In this document: in pieces, positions 23,754 to 34,912 of the stretch
Layout: each line of letters starts with the position of its first letter
Position numbering within the stretch: position 1 is the stretch's first letter
NCBI GenBank assembly: GCA_035578155.1
Contig: JAPWDM010000001.1
Coordinates: 74,547,472 to 74,611,471, forward strand
Origin: Brachynemurus nebulosus
Lineage: Eukaryota; Arthropoda; Insecta; Neuroptera; Myrmeleontidae
Length of the DNA: 64,000 nucleotides
Reading direction: 5' to 3'
Notes under the pieces: model-generated
Seen by the model: the letters and a program-made list of their open reading frames with translations, nothing else
The model's database searches: none
What the model was told of the DNA's origin: nothing
Position numbers and translations under genes: made by a program

Positions 23754-24425
23754 TTTTCGCAACATTTTCTCGATCAGTAAAAGCAACTTACCGAACTTAT
23801 ATTGTAAAATACTATTTCCGTAATGCATGCACATACTTAAAATGGTTTTCGTATTTTCCCGTGGGAAGGAGTCATTTTCCCGTAATAAAGTCTCTTATAT
23901 GTTGACCCAGGTAATAAGTTAACAACACACCAAACTTCCCAAAAATTCGTTGAGTAGTTTTTGCGTAATGTGTACACATGCTCAAAATAATTTTTCTATT
24001 TTATCGTGGAAATGATATATTTTTTCCGGAGCGAAATGTATCTTAGATGTTGACCCAGGTAATAAGTTATCACCACACCAAATTTCATAAAAATCCGTTC
24101 AATCGTTTTTGCGTAATGTGTGCACATGCTCAAAATGGTTTTTCTATTTTCCCGGGGGAATGAGACATTTTCCCGGAGTAAAAAGTACCTTAAATGTTGA
24201 CCCAGATAATAGGTTATCACCACACCAAACTTCATAAAAATCCGTTCAATAGTTTTTGCGTAATGTGTACATATGCTCAAAATGATTTTTTTATTTTTCC
24301 GCGGAAATGAGACATTTTTCCGGAGCAAAAAGTATCTTAGATATTGATCCAAGTAATAAGTTATGATGACACCAAATTTCATTAAAATCCGTCCAGTAGT
24401 TTCTGTGTGATGCGTGAACAGACAG
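23754..24425 (+). repeat. About four tandem units of 147-148 bp
   Basis: The landmark GTTGACCCAGGTAATAAG recurs at 23901, 24049, 24196 and 24343 (the last two with changes), a spacing of 148, 147 and 147 bp. Each unit also has CACACCAAA, AAAATCCGTTCA and GTTTTTGCGTAATGTG. The last unit ends in GATGCGTGAACAGACAGACAG, a phrase like the 3' tail of some insect LINEs, so the array may be a multiplied LINE 3' region. That last link is inference. Confidence 0.8.
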
Positions 24426-24709
24426 ACAGATGGAGAGAAATTTTAAAATTCGCTGTTTTGATATCTACATCGATAACTATTTACAGTACCAGTACAATTT
24501 TCAAAAAATATTCCATGTACAGAAACCGACCCGTTACAGTTTTATTATATGTATATAGAAGTTTAAAGATTCTGTTATTTTTTGGAAATCTGTACCTACT
24601 GTCTGTCACACAAGAGCGTATTCTACATATTTAAAAGAAAAATTATTATTCCTCAGAAATGAATAGATCGATTTAAAGTACACTAAAAGCACTATTACGC
24701 ATTTACTTA

Positions 24710-26355
24710 CAAGGAAAGGTATCCAACTGTATCTCTCAAAAATTTTTGAAAATTTGGTGAATTGTAGATCTTACTAAAAGTAATCACGAGCCATATTTCG
24801 TTCGTGCCCATAAGCGGTTTAAGTGGGTGAAATTCACCCCTGAAAATTTAAGTTTTTTTTTTTCAATTTTCTTAAATATCTTGGAAATGGTAAGAGTTTT
24901 GGTAGGGAAACTACATATTTTTGTAAATGGCACTTTAAGATCTTTATTATGAAGCCAAAATTAAAGTTATAAAATCATTGGGGTTTCATCCCCCACCCCA
25001 ACCCCTAATTTTATCAGGTATATCTTGGTAAAAGAAGAGACTGTTATGTGTAAATTAAAGAATTTTTAATTAATATATATTACATCACACCAGTTTATCT
25101 CTTTTTGCATAAATACACCCTTTGCTAATATTAACTTAGGAAAAATTTTAACTTTTTAATTTAATAAATCAGCAAAAATATGGTCAAAAAATCTCGTATT
25201 TTAGTAATGAATTGTTATAAACTTACGATATATTTTAAAGTACCTAGTTTAGAAAAAATACACTGCCCACCCCCATGCTTTACTGATATCAGTACAAATG
25301 TTATTTATTTGTTTACTTATTTACTTATTTCTATTTATCGATACAGTTTTCTATATTTTAAGGTTTGTAATGTACATAATAATGATAAAAATGTTCAAAA
25401 CAAAAATATTGTCCATACCAAGCACATCTTATAAAAGCGGGGTTACCACATACACTACACTTTGAAGCTTCTCTTTCTTCTTTAAAAAAGCTGTTACAGG
25501 ATTTTCAAATCTTTCTGGTCGTTGGTCAATATATCCACTTTTATACCATCCGTACTTGAACAAATTTTGAAAACGAGGCAACGAAAACTTATTCTGAGCT
25601 AGAGAATATTGTTACGACGATGTAAATCAATATCATACTCGTTTAGAATTACATATACATTATCCGAAAATACTCTGATGAGTTGTTTCAAGAGTCAAAA
25701 TCCATAGATATCCAATGGTTAAAATTCTGAAAATTGTATAGATACATAAAAATAAATAAATAAATAAATAAACAAAAAAAATTTGTATAGATATCAGAAA
25801 AGCATGGAGAGAAGGGGGGGGGAGGGTTGAGTGTATTTTTTCTTTCTAAACTATGTATTTTAAAGTATATCGTAAGTTTGTAGCAATTCATTACTAAAAA
25901 ATGAGATGTTTTGACCATATTTTTGCTCATTATTAAATCCAAAAGTTATAATTTTTCCCAAGTTATTATTAGCAAAGGGTGTATTTATGCAAAAAGAAAT
26001 AAACTGGTGTGATGTAAAATATATTAATTAAAAATTCTTTTATTTATACATAACAGCCTCTTCTTTTACCAAAATATACCTGATAAAATTAGGGGTTGGG
26101 GTGGGGGATGAGACCCCAATGATTTTATAATTTTAATTTTCGTATTATAATAAAGATCTTAAAGTGCCATTTACAAATATATATAGTTTCCCTACCAAAG
26201 CTTTTACCTTTTCCAAGATATTTAAGAATAAATTTCACCCCCGTAAACCGTTTATGGGCACGAACGAAATATAGCTCGTGATTATTTTTAGTAAGATCTA
26301 CAATCCACCAAAGTTTCAAAAATTTTTGAGAGATACAATTGGATACCTTTCCTTG
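24710..26355. mobile_element. Large foldback element, CAAGGAAAGG family, copy 1
   Basis: It begins CAAGGAAAGGTATCCAACTG and ends with the complement (CAATTGGATACCTTTCCTTG). The flanks are TTA on both sides (24707-24709 and 26356-26358), the 3-bp duplication typical of PIF/Harbinger elements. The two arms, about 620 bp each, mirror one another through landmarks such as GTAGATCTTACTAAAAGTAA and CTTTGCTAATATTAACTT, and meet at a short spacer with TAAA repeats. No transposase, so it would need help in trans. Harbinger membership is inferred from the target size only. Confidence 0.8.
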
Positions 26356-26983
26356 TTAGTAAGCTGTCCAGACGTCATTATTGACTAGAATTCGTGGGCA
26401 CCGTTTTGGCATACATTTTATACGATTTTTCGCATTAGTTTCGGTAACGACCGCCAGAGAGCTTGGATATAGTGGCACACCTGTTTTAATAAAAGACTTT
26501 GTATATTTGGCAGAAATCCATGTGTAAAAACACGCTTTGTCAGTAAAAATTACATTACTCCAATCACGATTCAAATTTTGCATAGCCAACAAGTGTCGCT
26601 TCTTGCTCCGATTTGATTGAAGATTTCAGAATCGTACTACGCCAAGGAATATTTGCTTCGTTTAGTCGCCCATTCAGAGTTATCATACTAGTATTGACTT
26701 CCTTTTTAGCCAATAACTTTTATCTTTGTTGCAGTGTCAAAAAAGGCCTTCACTGAAATAACTTGAAAATGGTTTTATCTTCTTTTTCAGAAGGCCTTCG
26801 CACTTTTGCTTTCTCGGGAAAATCTTTCACGTTTTTCTAACCATTATATCGCAACACCCACTTCCATACAAAGTCTTCTGACTTGTGCATATATTTAGCA
26901 GCAGCTTTATAAGTCATTTTAGGTCCTTTACTGTGAATACACAAGAACATTGCCTCGAAACATTTTGTATATGATGCACTCAT
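26356..26983 (-). pseudogene. Tc1/mariner-like transposase fragment
   Basis: On the minus strand an ATG at 26983 opens a helix-turn-helix region (MSASYTKCFEAMFLCIHSKG, then YKAAAKYMHKSEDFVWKWV). An in-frame TAG follows soon after. Further on, in a shifted frame, comes a catalytic-core fragment (RDWSNVIFTDKACFYTW) in which the acidic residue normally after FTD is lysine. The rest of the catalytic domain is missing. The foldback element starts directly at its end. Decayed beyond function. Confidence 0.75.
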
Positions 26984-27144
26984 TTTGGAAATGTTGTGTT
27001 CTTATCGCAGTACTGGAGTAATACTGGCGTCTCAAACACAAAGCCTAGTAGTCTATCCTACCCTTCTGCGACTATTACATTAATGAAGCTTTTTAATAGT
27101 TTTTTCTTAAGACAGTCCAGCGCACGCTCTTGTGTAACAGACTG

Positions 27145-27900
27145 TATATATAAAAATCAAAACTGATTGACTGACGGATCGATCACCGCACAGCCTAAAC
27201 CTCTGGAACGTGAAATTTTGAACAGGGATTTCTTATATAACGTAGGTGAGTGTTAAGAAGAGATTTTTGGAAATTCACCCCCTAATGAGGTAAAATAGGG
27301 GATAAAAATTTGTATAGAAATCTAATTTTTTTAGTTAGAAACATGAAAGCTGGTGCTAGGTTTATGGTTTGGATGCAAAACTTAGTGCTTTTAGGAATTC
27401 ATCTTTTAGGGGGATGAAACAGGAAATGAAAGTTAGTAGTTACTTTTGGAGAGAACGGGGCCCACCATTCCACTATCCGACTTTTTTAAGCGACCTCGGA
27501 TGGTGGCAAATTACCGGGGCGATTCTATAAGCCTCCGACGGTGGGTGGAGCAATATTTGGTCTCAAAGCTAACGACATCTAGTGAAATTTTGTCTAACCT
27601 AACCTAACGGAACCTAAGGAAATTTGGTCTAACGTAACTTAACCTAACCTAACAAAATTTTTTTCTAACCTAATCGAATCTAAGAATTCAAAAATTCCGT
27701 ATCAGATGGCGCAGTCACCTTCGAGCCCTGTAAATTCACTACTAAATGGCGCTCGTAGTCTGGATAATAGCGATCCCTGTGTGTAAGTTTGCTAAATTGT
27801 CAACAGATGGCACCGAAAATCCTTTCTTATAGTTAAAAGATGGCGTTGCTAGTCTGAACCACCGCGAACTCTGTACCTTGATTCATAATTTTATCATATT
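27145..27900. other. Non-coding; telomere-like CCTAA words
   Basis: Between about 27595 and 27675 the pentamer CCTAA (complement of the insect telomere unit TTAGG) appears many times, in runs such as CTAACCTAACCTAACG mixed with degenerate forms. Nothing else is recognised. Confidence 0.5.
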
Positions 27901-27901
27901 C

Positions 27902-28078
27902 TTATCTGGAAACAGGTTTAAACTCGTATAAATTGTCAGCTGACGTCATTAGAAGGTATACTGATATTAACAGCGAAGATTTCTGTCAAATATGCAAAAA
28001 TGAATTTGATCATATGATTGTATATTTTTATCTGAAAACAGGTTTAAACTTGTATAAATTGTCAGCTGACGTCATTAG
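27902..28078 (+). promoter_or_regulatory. Duplicated 51-bp upstream element with CRE-type palindromes
   Basis: Two copies of a 51-bp block (27902-27952 and 28028-28078) differ at 2 positions and are spaced 126 bp apart. Each ends in CAGCTGACGTCATTAG, holding the bZIP/CRE palindrome TGACGTCA (27941-27948 and 28067-28074). The second site is 18 bp upstream of a TATA box. The layout suggests an upstream enhancer of the gene at 28.2 kb. Function is inference. Confidence 0.65.
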
Positions 28079-28091
28079 GCTATTTTTCTAC

Positions 28092-28099
28092 TATAAAAG
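28092..28099 (+). promoter_or_regulatory. TATA box
   Basis: TATAAAAG stands about 124 bp before the first ATG at 28216 and just after the second CRE-type repeat, so transcription would begin near 28120. Confidence 0.6.
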
Positions 28100-28189
28100 A
28101 CCGTAGTATAATTTTTCAATTACAATTTTGTTTGAAACTTTAGTTAAAACATTAAATCTTATTGTTGTAAAAAAATTTTTCCAATTGTT

Positions 28190-28612
28190 GTGTTAAGAAT
28201 TAATTATTACCAACAATGGAATCAATTACTGCTGGTGCTTTATCTGGAAACAGACTTAATTCAAAAAATGGCGGGAAATATTATGGACGGATTGGACCAT
28301 CTTGGTGCTGTTAAACGATGGATTAAATTTTCTGATCTGGAAATTGGAAAAATATATAAAATAATGGGAGCAAGTCAACTACCATCAAAATTCGATTCAT
28401 CGAAAATGAAGACAATATTGGAGTTAGAGATTGGATACATTTCCTCACCGGTGAGACTCGACAATTTAAATGAACAGATGTTGGCGTGGCTGCAGAGCAA
28501 TCCAAAACTGGGTATTATGAGTAATGGACCCATTGGACTGACTTATAAACTGGAATTCAAAACGCTGGACTTTCTCGAAGTCATTGGGGATGCTGAATGG
28601 CAAATTCTGTAA
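28190..28612 (+). CDS. Small virus/Maverick-like protein of unknown function
   Basis: The open frame ends at 28612 and contains RWIKFSDLEIGKIYKIMGAS. From memory this FS-[DE]-LE-x-G-K-x-Y-K-I type motif recurs in short proteins of arthropod viral integrations, and I suspect a nucleic-acid-binding beta-barrel, but this is not established. The opening codons given are not ATG-started; the first ATG in this frame after the leader is at about 28268 (MAGNIMDGLDHLG), giving about 114 residues. Another ATG at 28216, in a different frame, opens a 32-codon reading that stops near 28314, so a frameshift near 28310 may have split an originally longer protein. TATA box upstream and AATAAA at 28694-28699 suggest a compact transcription unit lying in the channel gene's intron on the opposite strand. 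Confidence 0.5.
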   Translation: MLRINYYQQWNQLLLVLYLETDLIQKMAGNIMDGLDHLGAVKRWIKFSDLEIGKIYKIMGASQLPSKFDSSKMKTILELEIGYISSPVRLDNLNEQMLAWLQSNPKLGIMSNGPIGLTYKLEFKTLDFLEVIGDAEWQIL

Positions 28613-28693
28613 TTTATTCTCTTCAAAATGTATTATTTGATTGTACTATATATTTTAAAAATTTCAATATTGTACCAATTTTTACATATATTT

Positions 28694-28699
28694 AATAAA
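28694..28699 (+). terminator. Poly(A) signal
   Basis: AATAAA about 80 bp after the stop of the small ORF, followed by an A-rich stretch. Confidence 0.55.
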
Positions 28700-28914
28700 A
28701 TTATAAAATAAAAATGCGATTTTTTTAATTCATACCCATCTTTAAAACATTGATTTATATTCTAGTATGATTATACCAGATTAATATATGAACATTTATA
28801 TGGTGTTCAATAAAAAAAAAAGTTTAAAAATCGATTTTTTTTATTCATACCCATCTCTAAATCAATTTTTGCACTAAACATAAATCGATAAAGCTTGTTA
28901 GCAATTTTTGGCGT

Positions 28915-29467
28915 GGATTGTAGATCTTACTAAAAGTAATCACGAGGCATATTTCGTTCGTGCCCATAAGTGGTTTAAGGGGGTGAAATTCGGCCCTGAA
29001 AATTTGAGTTTTTGTCAATTTTCTTAAATATCTCAGAAATGGTAAGAGCTTTGGTAGGGAAACTATATATATGTTTGTAAATGGCACTTTAAGATCTTTA
29101 TTATGATACGAAAATAAAAGATATAAAATCACAGGGGTTTCATCCCCCACCCCCAACCACTAATTTTATCAGGTATATTTTGGTAAAAGAGGAGGCTGTT
29201 GTGTGTAAATAAAATAATTTTTAATTAATATATTTTACATCACACCAGTTTATTTCTTTTTGCATAAATACACCCTTTGCTAATATTAACTTGGGAAAAA
29301 TTTTAACTTTTTGATTTCATAATGAGCGAAAATATGGTAAAAAATCTCGTATTTTAGTAATGAAATGTTACACACTTACGATATACTTTAAAGTATATAG
29401 TTTAGAAAGAAAAAATACACTGCACCTCCCCTCCCCCCCTCACGCTTTACTGATATCTATACAAATC

Positions 29468-29504
<37 letters not shown>

Positions 29505-29738
29505 TTTATCTATACAAGTTTTAATATTTTAACTTCTAGATATCTATGGATTTCGACTTCAGTGATGTAAATCAATATCATACTCATTTATCGATTTCAG
29601 TGATGTAAATCAATATCATACTCATTTAGAATTACATACATTATCCGAAAATACTGTGATGAGTTGTTTCCAGAGTCGAAATCCATAGATATTTAGAGGT
29701 TAAAATATTAAAACTTGTATAGATAAATAAAAAACAAA

Positions 29739-29789
<51 letters not shown>

Positions 29790-30388
29790 GATTTGTATAG
29801 ATATCAGTAAAGCGTGAGGGGGGAGGGGAGGTGCAGTGTATTTTTTCTCTCTAAACTATATACTTTAAAGTATATCGTAAGTGTATAAACATTTCATTAC
29901 TAAAATACGAGATTATTTACCATATTTGTGCTCATTATTAAATCAAAAAGTTAAAATTTTTCCCAAGTTAATATTAGCAAAGGGTGTATTTACGCAAAAA
30001 GAAATAAACTGGTGTGATGTAATATATATTAATTAAAAATTCTATTATTTACACATAACAGCCTCCTCTTTTGCCAAAAAATATCTGATAAAATTAGGGG
30101 TTGGGGTGGGGGATGAAACCCCAATGATTTTATAACTTTAATTTTGGATTCATAATAAAGATCTTAAAGTGCCATTTACAAACATATGTAGTTTCCCTAC
30201 CAAAGCTCTTACCATTTCTAAGATATTTAAGAAAATTGAAAAAAAGTCAAATTTTCAGGGGTGAATTTCACCCCCTAAAACCACTTATGGACACGAACGA
30301 AATATGCGTCGTGATTACTTTTAGTAAGATCTACAATCCACCAAAGTTTCAAAAAATTTTGAGAAATACAGTTGCATACCTTTTCTTG
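28915..30388. mobile_element. Large foldback element, CAAGGAAAGG family, copy 2 (left end lost)
   Basis: The arms match copy 1 (24710-26355): GTAGATCTTACTAAAAGTAA near 28920 is mirrored by TTACTTTTAGTAAGATCTAC near 30317. The right end reads TGCATACCTTTTCTTG and is followed by TAA. The left terminal 45 or so bases are missing. The centre carries TTTA repeats (about 29467-29510) and their complement TAAA repeats (about 29732-29790). Confidence 0.8.
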
Positions 30389-32145
30389 TAAGTATAAATC
30401 GATAAAACTGATGGGCAATCTTTGGTATGTGTCATGCCTCTGAGTATTAATTATAAAATAAAATCAATTTTTTTCACGTCCCACCTCTAAATCAGTTTTT
30501 GAACTAAGTATAAATCGATAAAACTGATGAGCAATCTTTGGTATGTGTCATACCTCTGACAAGGAGATGCACCCAGAGTGAAATTCGGGATTTTGATGAA
30601 ACTTCGCTGGTGTGTAGAATAGGCAAAAATAAGGGACCCGTATTTTTTTTTATCGGCCATCTTCCATGTTTACGGGGTGAAACCAGCCCCTAAAGTTGGG
30701 GGTTCAAATCGTATTTCTTAAGATATCTCGAAAACTATAAGAGATAGAGGAAAACTTTAAATTGACGAAATGTTACTCTTTGAAAGACCTATTCACCTGT
30801 ATAGGTTAAACCAGGGCCGGGTGCATAAAAGGGGCTGGAGGGGTAAAAATGGGGGTAAATTTTCTTGTATAGCCTGAATTGTTCATGTATCAAATTTTGG
30901 CCACCATAAACAGGAATAGCACTAAAAATTAGGGGATACGTGTTTTTGCGTTTTTTCGAAATATGTGTGGTATCCAAGTCATATAAGGAAGGAAAAAATA
31001 TAGTAGATTATATTGTATTATTATAGATTGCAAATACGTTCTATATTTTTCTATTTTTATATTTATTTTCATCTTCATAAAAATCTTCCATTCAACAACT
31101 GCTTTATCTTCTTACAAATTAGTTTTTAACCAAATAAACGCGGTTTATTTCTTTCTCAACATTCAAACTATTTTTCTTATTTTTTTTGTATGTTTTATAG
31201 GTGTCAACCCCATTTCCCAAATCGCAAACTTTATTACAAAGCACCTGAACAGTGAGCGAAACAGATTATTGCTTCTTGTCGAGCATTCATTAACACAAGC
31301 GCACAAGAGAAATTTAACTTTCGCAGAAATAGGTATAAAAAATATTGAATATGAGTAATCAAATGTACACATGGCTAAATTACCAATTAAGTTAGTACTG
31401 AAAAATATATGAATCATTATCGGAAAGTAAAAATTTACATTTTCATGATGAGAATAAACATAAAAATAAGAAAATATAGAACGTATTTGCAATCAATAAT
31501 AATGCAATATAATCTACCCTATTTTTTTCTTCCTTATATGTTTCAGATACCACACATATTTCAAAAAAACGCAAAAACACGTATCCCCTAATTTTTGGTG
31601 CTCTTTCTATTTATGATGGCAAAAATTTGATACATTGAACCATTCAGGCTGTACAAGAAAATTTACCCCCATTTTTACCCCTCCAGCCCCCCTTATAAAC
31701 CCGGCCCTGGTTTAACCTATACAGGTGAATAGGTCTTCCAAAGAGTAACATTTCGTCAATTTAAAGTTTTCCTCTATCTCTTATAGTTTTCAAGATATCT
31801 TAAGAAATACGATTTGAACCCCCAATTTTGACTGGTTTCACCCCGTAAACATGGAAGATGGCCGATAAAACAAAATACGGGTCCCTTATTTTTGCCTATT
31901 CTACGCACCAGCGAAGTTTCATCAAAATCCCGAATTTCACTCTGGGTGCATCTCCTTGTAAGTATTAATTATAAAAGAAAATCGATTTTTTTTCACGTCC
32001 CACCTCTAAATCAATTTTTGAACTAAGCATAAATCGATAAAACTGATGAGCAATTTTTGGTATCTATCATAGCTCTGAGTATTAATTATAAAAGAAAATC
32101 GATTTTTTTATTCAATCCCCATCTCTAAATCAATGATTGATTAGT
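30389..32145. repeat. About 116-bp direct repeat units split by a foldback element
   Basis: A unit with the words AAATCGATAAAACTGATG, CTCTGAGTATTAATTATAA and CACGTCCCACCTCTAAATCA occurs at about 30395 and 30511, then again after the inserted element at about 32030. Related words also appear near 28740 and 28870. The spacing is about 116 bp. Two of the foldback elements landed within it. Confidence 0.65.
30560..31958. mobile_element. Large foldback element, CAAGGAGATG type
   Basis: It begins CAAGGAGATGCACCCAGAGT and ends with the exact complement, ACTCTGGGTGCATCTCCTTG. The flanks are TGA (30557-30559) and TAA (31959-31961), where an uninterrupted neighbour unit reads CCTCTGAGTATT, so a 3-bp duplication with one change fits. 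The arms of about 500 bp share GGGACCCGTAT, CGTTTTTTCG-type and AGAACGTATTTGCAAT landmarks in opposite orientation. The loop of about 400 bp is unrelated. No transposase. Confidence 0.82.
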
Positions 32146-32347
32146 GGTTAATATTTCCCAAAATGAAAAAAAGCTAAATATTTCATAATAATTTCAAAAC
32201 TTTAATTTATATTTTATAAAAAAATAATTTCTTAACTATGTATAATTTATATGTCTTTTGACAATACAAAAATTTCAATCACATATAGCAAACCGCTGAT
32301 GAAGTGGATTCCACACGTTACCGTATCGTATATTATGTGAACGCATA

Positions 32348-32484
32348 CAGGGTGTCAGAGAAATAAGTGACCACCTTTTGAGGGGTTATTCGTAGGACCC
32401 TGCAGACACTAAAACCACAGGAATTTTTTCGGAATTAACAGTCACGTCACCCCTCAAAAGGACAAGAGTTATTTCCCTTAAACC

Positions 32485-32561
<77 letters not shown>

Positions 32562-32630
32562 TTAAGGGAAATGACTCTTATCCTTTTGAGGGGTGACGCG
32601 ACTGTTAATTCCGAAAAAATTTTTTTAATG
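32348..32630. mobile_element. CAGGGTG-type elements around a (TA)n array
   Basis: The first element (32348-32486) begins CAGGGTGTCAGAGAAATAAG and ends TTCCCTTAAACCCTG next to TA. After the (TA)n array (about 32487-32557) a second copy of its right half runs in the opposite direction (AGGGTTTAAGGGAAATGACT to GTTAATTCCGAAAAAA). The result is a hairpin with arms of about 70 bp around the TA tract. End sequence and TA target fit Tc1/mariner MITEs. Confidence 0.75.
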
Positions 32631-33242
32631 GACTTTATAGTACTATAAGTAGTATGGCAACATTATATTATAGGTTTTTGGTGATTATCACCTTAGAGAA
32701 ACCATATAAAATATGTACCTAAATACTGTAATATTTATGTTGTCATTTTTTATGTTCACCTTTAATAAAAAATATCTTTTTTTTAAAGTGTTCCACCAGT
32801 TTTTTTTTAATGGATTGCGCTGTATTCTGTACACAAGACATTTATTTTGGGATTTTATTACATCGTTTAAAAAAAAAAAACTTAGTTTTGTATTATATTT
32901 ATGTATTTATCAATTTGAATGAATCAATACATAAGGTAAATGACCCAACATCAGACAGTGTCCTAAAATCAGACATTTATATTATTTTAAAGAATTTAAA
33001 AAAATTCTGCTTTTAAAACGTTCGTTTTGTTTTGTTACGGTTCTTCCAATATTCATAACGTCCTGTGAAATAAAAAACTACAAAAATATTTCAAACATAT
33101 TTTAACCAAAATTTATGAAAAATTGTGTTCGCTATTTTTTGTACGATGCAGTACATATCAATTCAAAAGTCAGCAGATGTTTACATATTGTGGTAAAATA
33201 AGAAAAAATATTATTTTTATTTTAAAAAAAACGTTTATTATA
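32631..33242. other. AT-rich stretch with no supported gene
   Basis: Long A and T runs and no recognisable domain in any frame. Confidence 0.45.
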
Positions 33243-33425
33243 CAGGGTGCGAATAATTTTAGTTTGATCAGAGGCGTATTCAGAGAAATTTATATTAAAC
33301 GATGAGCTGGCTGGGATGCGATTTTCTCAGATAGCGAATTCCGAAAAAAGTTTTATGTCTTCGGCAATTTTACACCGAGATAAACCATCTCTCAAAAGGA
33401 TGAAACTTATTTATTTTACATCCTG
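33243..33425. mobile_element. CAGGGTG-type MITE at TA
   Basis: It starts CAGGGTGCGAATAATTTTAG and ends TTATTTTACATCCTG, with TA on both sides. The interior TCTCAGATAGCGAATTCCG and CTCAAAAGGATGA words resemble the 32348-32630 element. About 183 bp, no ORF. Confidence 0.65.
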
Positions 33426-34690
33426 TATATTAATGAAGTTATTTCTGAAAGAAACCTCTGATAACAAAAATAATTATTATTAATAGAATGATTATTTTTC
33501 AATTTAAATTCACCTCGCATTTAATGTTTCCACACTTAATCAAAGAAATACATATATATGTTAAACAGTTTTTGCTGAATTCGTCTTTTTTGCTTTCGAT
33601 CAATGCTTTCGAACAAATCAAAATTTCAACATTTTCCAGTCAATTTTCCAAGTTAGCACAATAAAAATATACAAATAATTTTTATTAATCCAATTAATAG
33701 ATTAGAATAGGTAAATCACTTTTTTTTATTTTGTTTAAGTATTATTTACAGACTTGTTTTAGTACTCGTTACAATTAGTAACCACGTTTTTAATGTATTA
33801 TAAATATTTAGATATGTATCCATATTATAAACATTCCGGTATAGGGGTTTTTATGTTATGTAAATAGTCATGTGTTTATAATATGTCTCTTTAAATGTAT
33901 TTTTGTTACAAATTATTTAATTAAAGGGTCTCGGCGGGTAAGCATATGTGACTTCCGCCCAGCGGCTTTTTCGGCTATTCTTTTTCATGAATGTTCCCTA
34001 TGGTGAGTAATGTTCGAAAATATAGGTACTAGAGCTCTACCCCTTATATTGTCAGTGATATGGGGGACCTCAAATTTAAAACTGTTTTTCTTCAAAACTA
34101 CTGAAGATGGATGAAATTAAGAGAATGTTCACATAAAGTAGCTTTAGATGAAATTAAGAGAATGTTCACATAAAGTAGCTTAAAATTATATAATTCTTTT
34201 TACATTCGTATGACGTCATTTACTACATTAAAATAATAATTGAATTTTTGAGGGTGCGTGTTTTAGACCAGCCCCTTGAGTGACACCTACCAAGAAATAT
34301 ATGTTATTTAGCTCTAACAGAGTTATCGTGTGTAGAAATTTCAGCAAGGTCAGATTGGTGGAAGGTGTCTTAAAAAAATATAAATTCAAGTTAAGTAATA
34401 ATAAGACACCCCCGCGAAAAAAATCAAGGTCGTGATTTAGATGACTGACTATGGTATTTATTTGCATTTTTTGACTCTGAGTGCGAATCAGGGGTCAAAA
34501 AATTTGTTATACCTCTTAAATTTTTGTATAGAGCCACAAATATCCTTTAAGTAGGTGTAAAGTTATGGATATCAATATCATTATTACAGAAAGGAATATG
34601 AATAGGCATTTTACAATCCTCGTGCCCTTATATTATTGCCAAGGGCTCCACCAAGGGTGTAGCATTAACCGAAAGGGTTGATTCGCCCTC

Positions 34691-34912
34691 TACACGGTGA
34701 GAAAATTCCTATAAAAATTACTGTGCTCATACTACAATCGACGTGTAACAGGCGAACATATCCAATTTTTGTACGGTAAAATTATAAAAATTACAATAAC
34801 ATAACTATAATTTTTATAATTTTACCGTACAAAATTGAATATGTTCGCCTGTTACACGTCGATTGTAGTATGAGCACAATAATTTTTATAGGAATTTTCT
34901 CTCCGTGTACAA
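34691..34912. repeat. Near-perfect hairpin, arms about 100 bp
   Basis: GCTCATACTACAATCGACGT on the left is matched by ACGTCGATTGTAGTATGAGC on the right. The stem continues through GTAACAGGCGAACATAT and GTACGGTAAAATTATAAAAA, leaving a loop of about 12 bases near 34800. Confidence 0.85.

Larger units (their letters stand above)
24599..27144 (-). mobile_element. Tc1/mariner-like transposon remnant with nested foldback
   Basis: The left end CTGTCTGTCACACAAGAGCG and right end CGCTCTTGTGTAACAGACTG are inverted repeats with few differences, and TA borders both (24597-24598 and 27145-27146). It contains a decayed transposase (26356-26983, -) and a 1646-bp foldback element at 24710-26355. Confidence 0.8.

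Noticed and set aside
25180..25942. Pairs of similar ORFs on both strands (also near 28857, 30789, 34228 and 35454).
   Set aside because: They are mirror translations of foldback arms, not genes.
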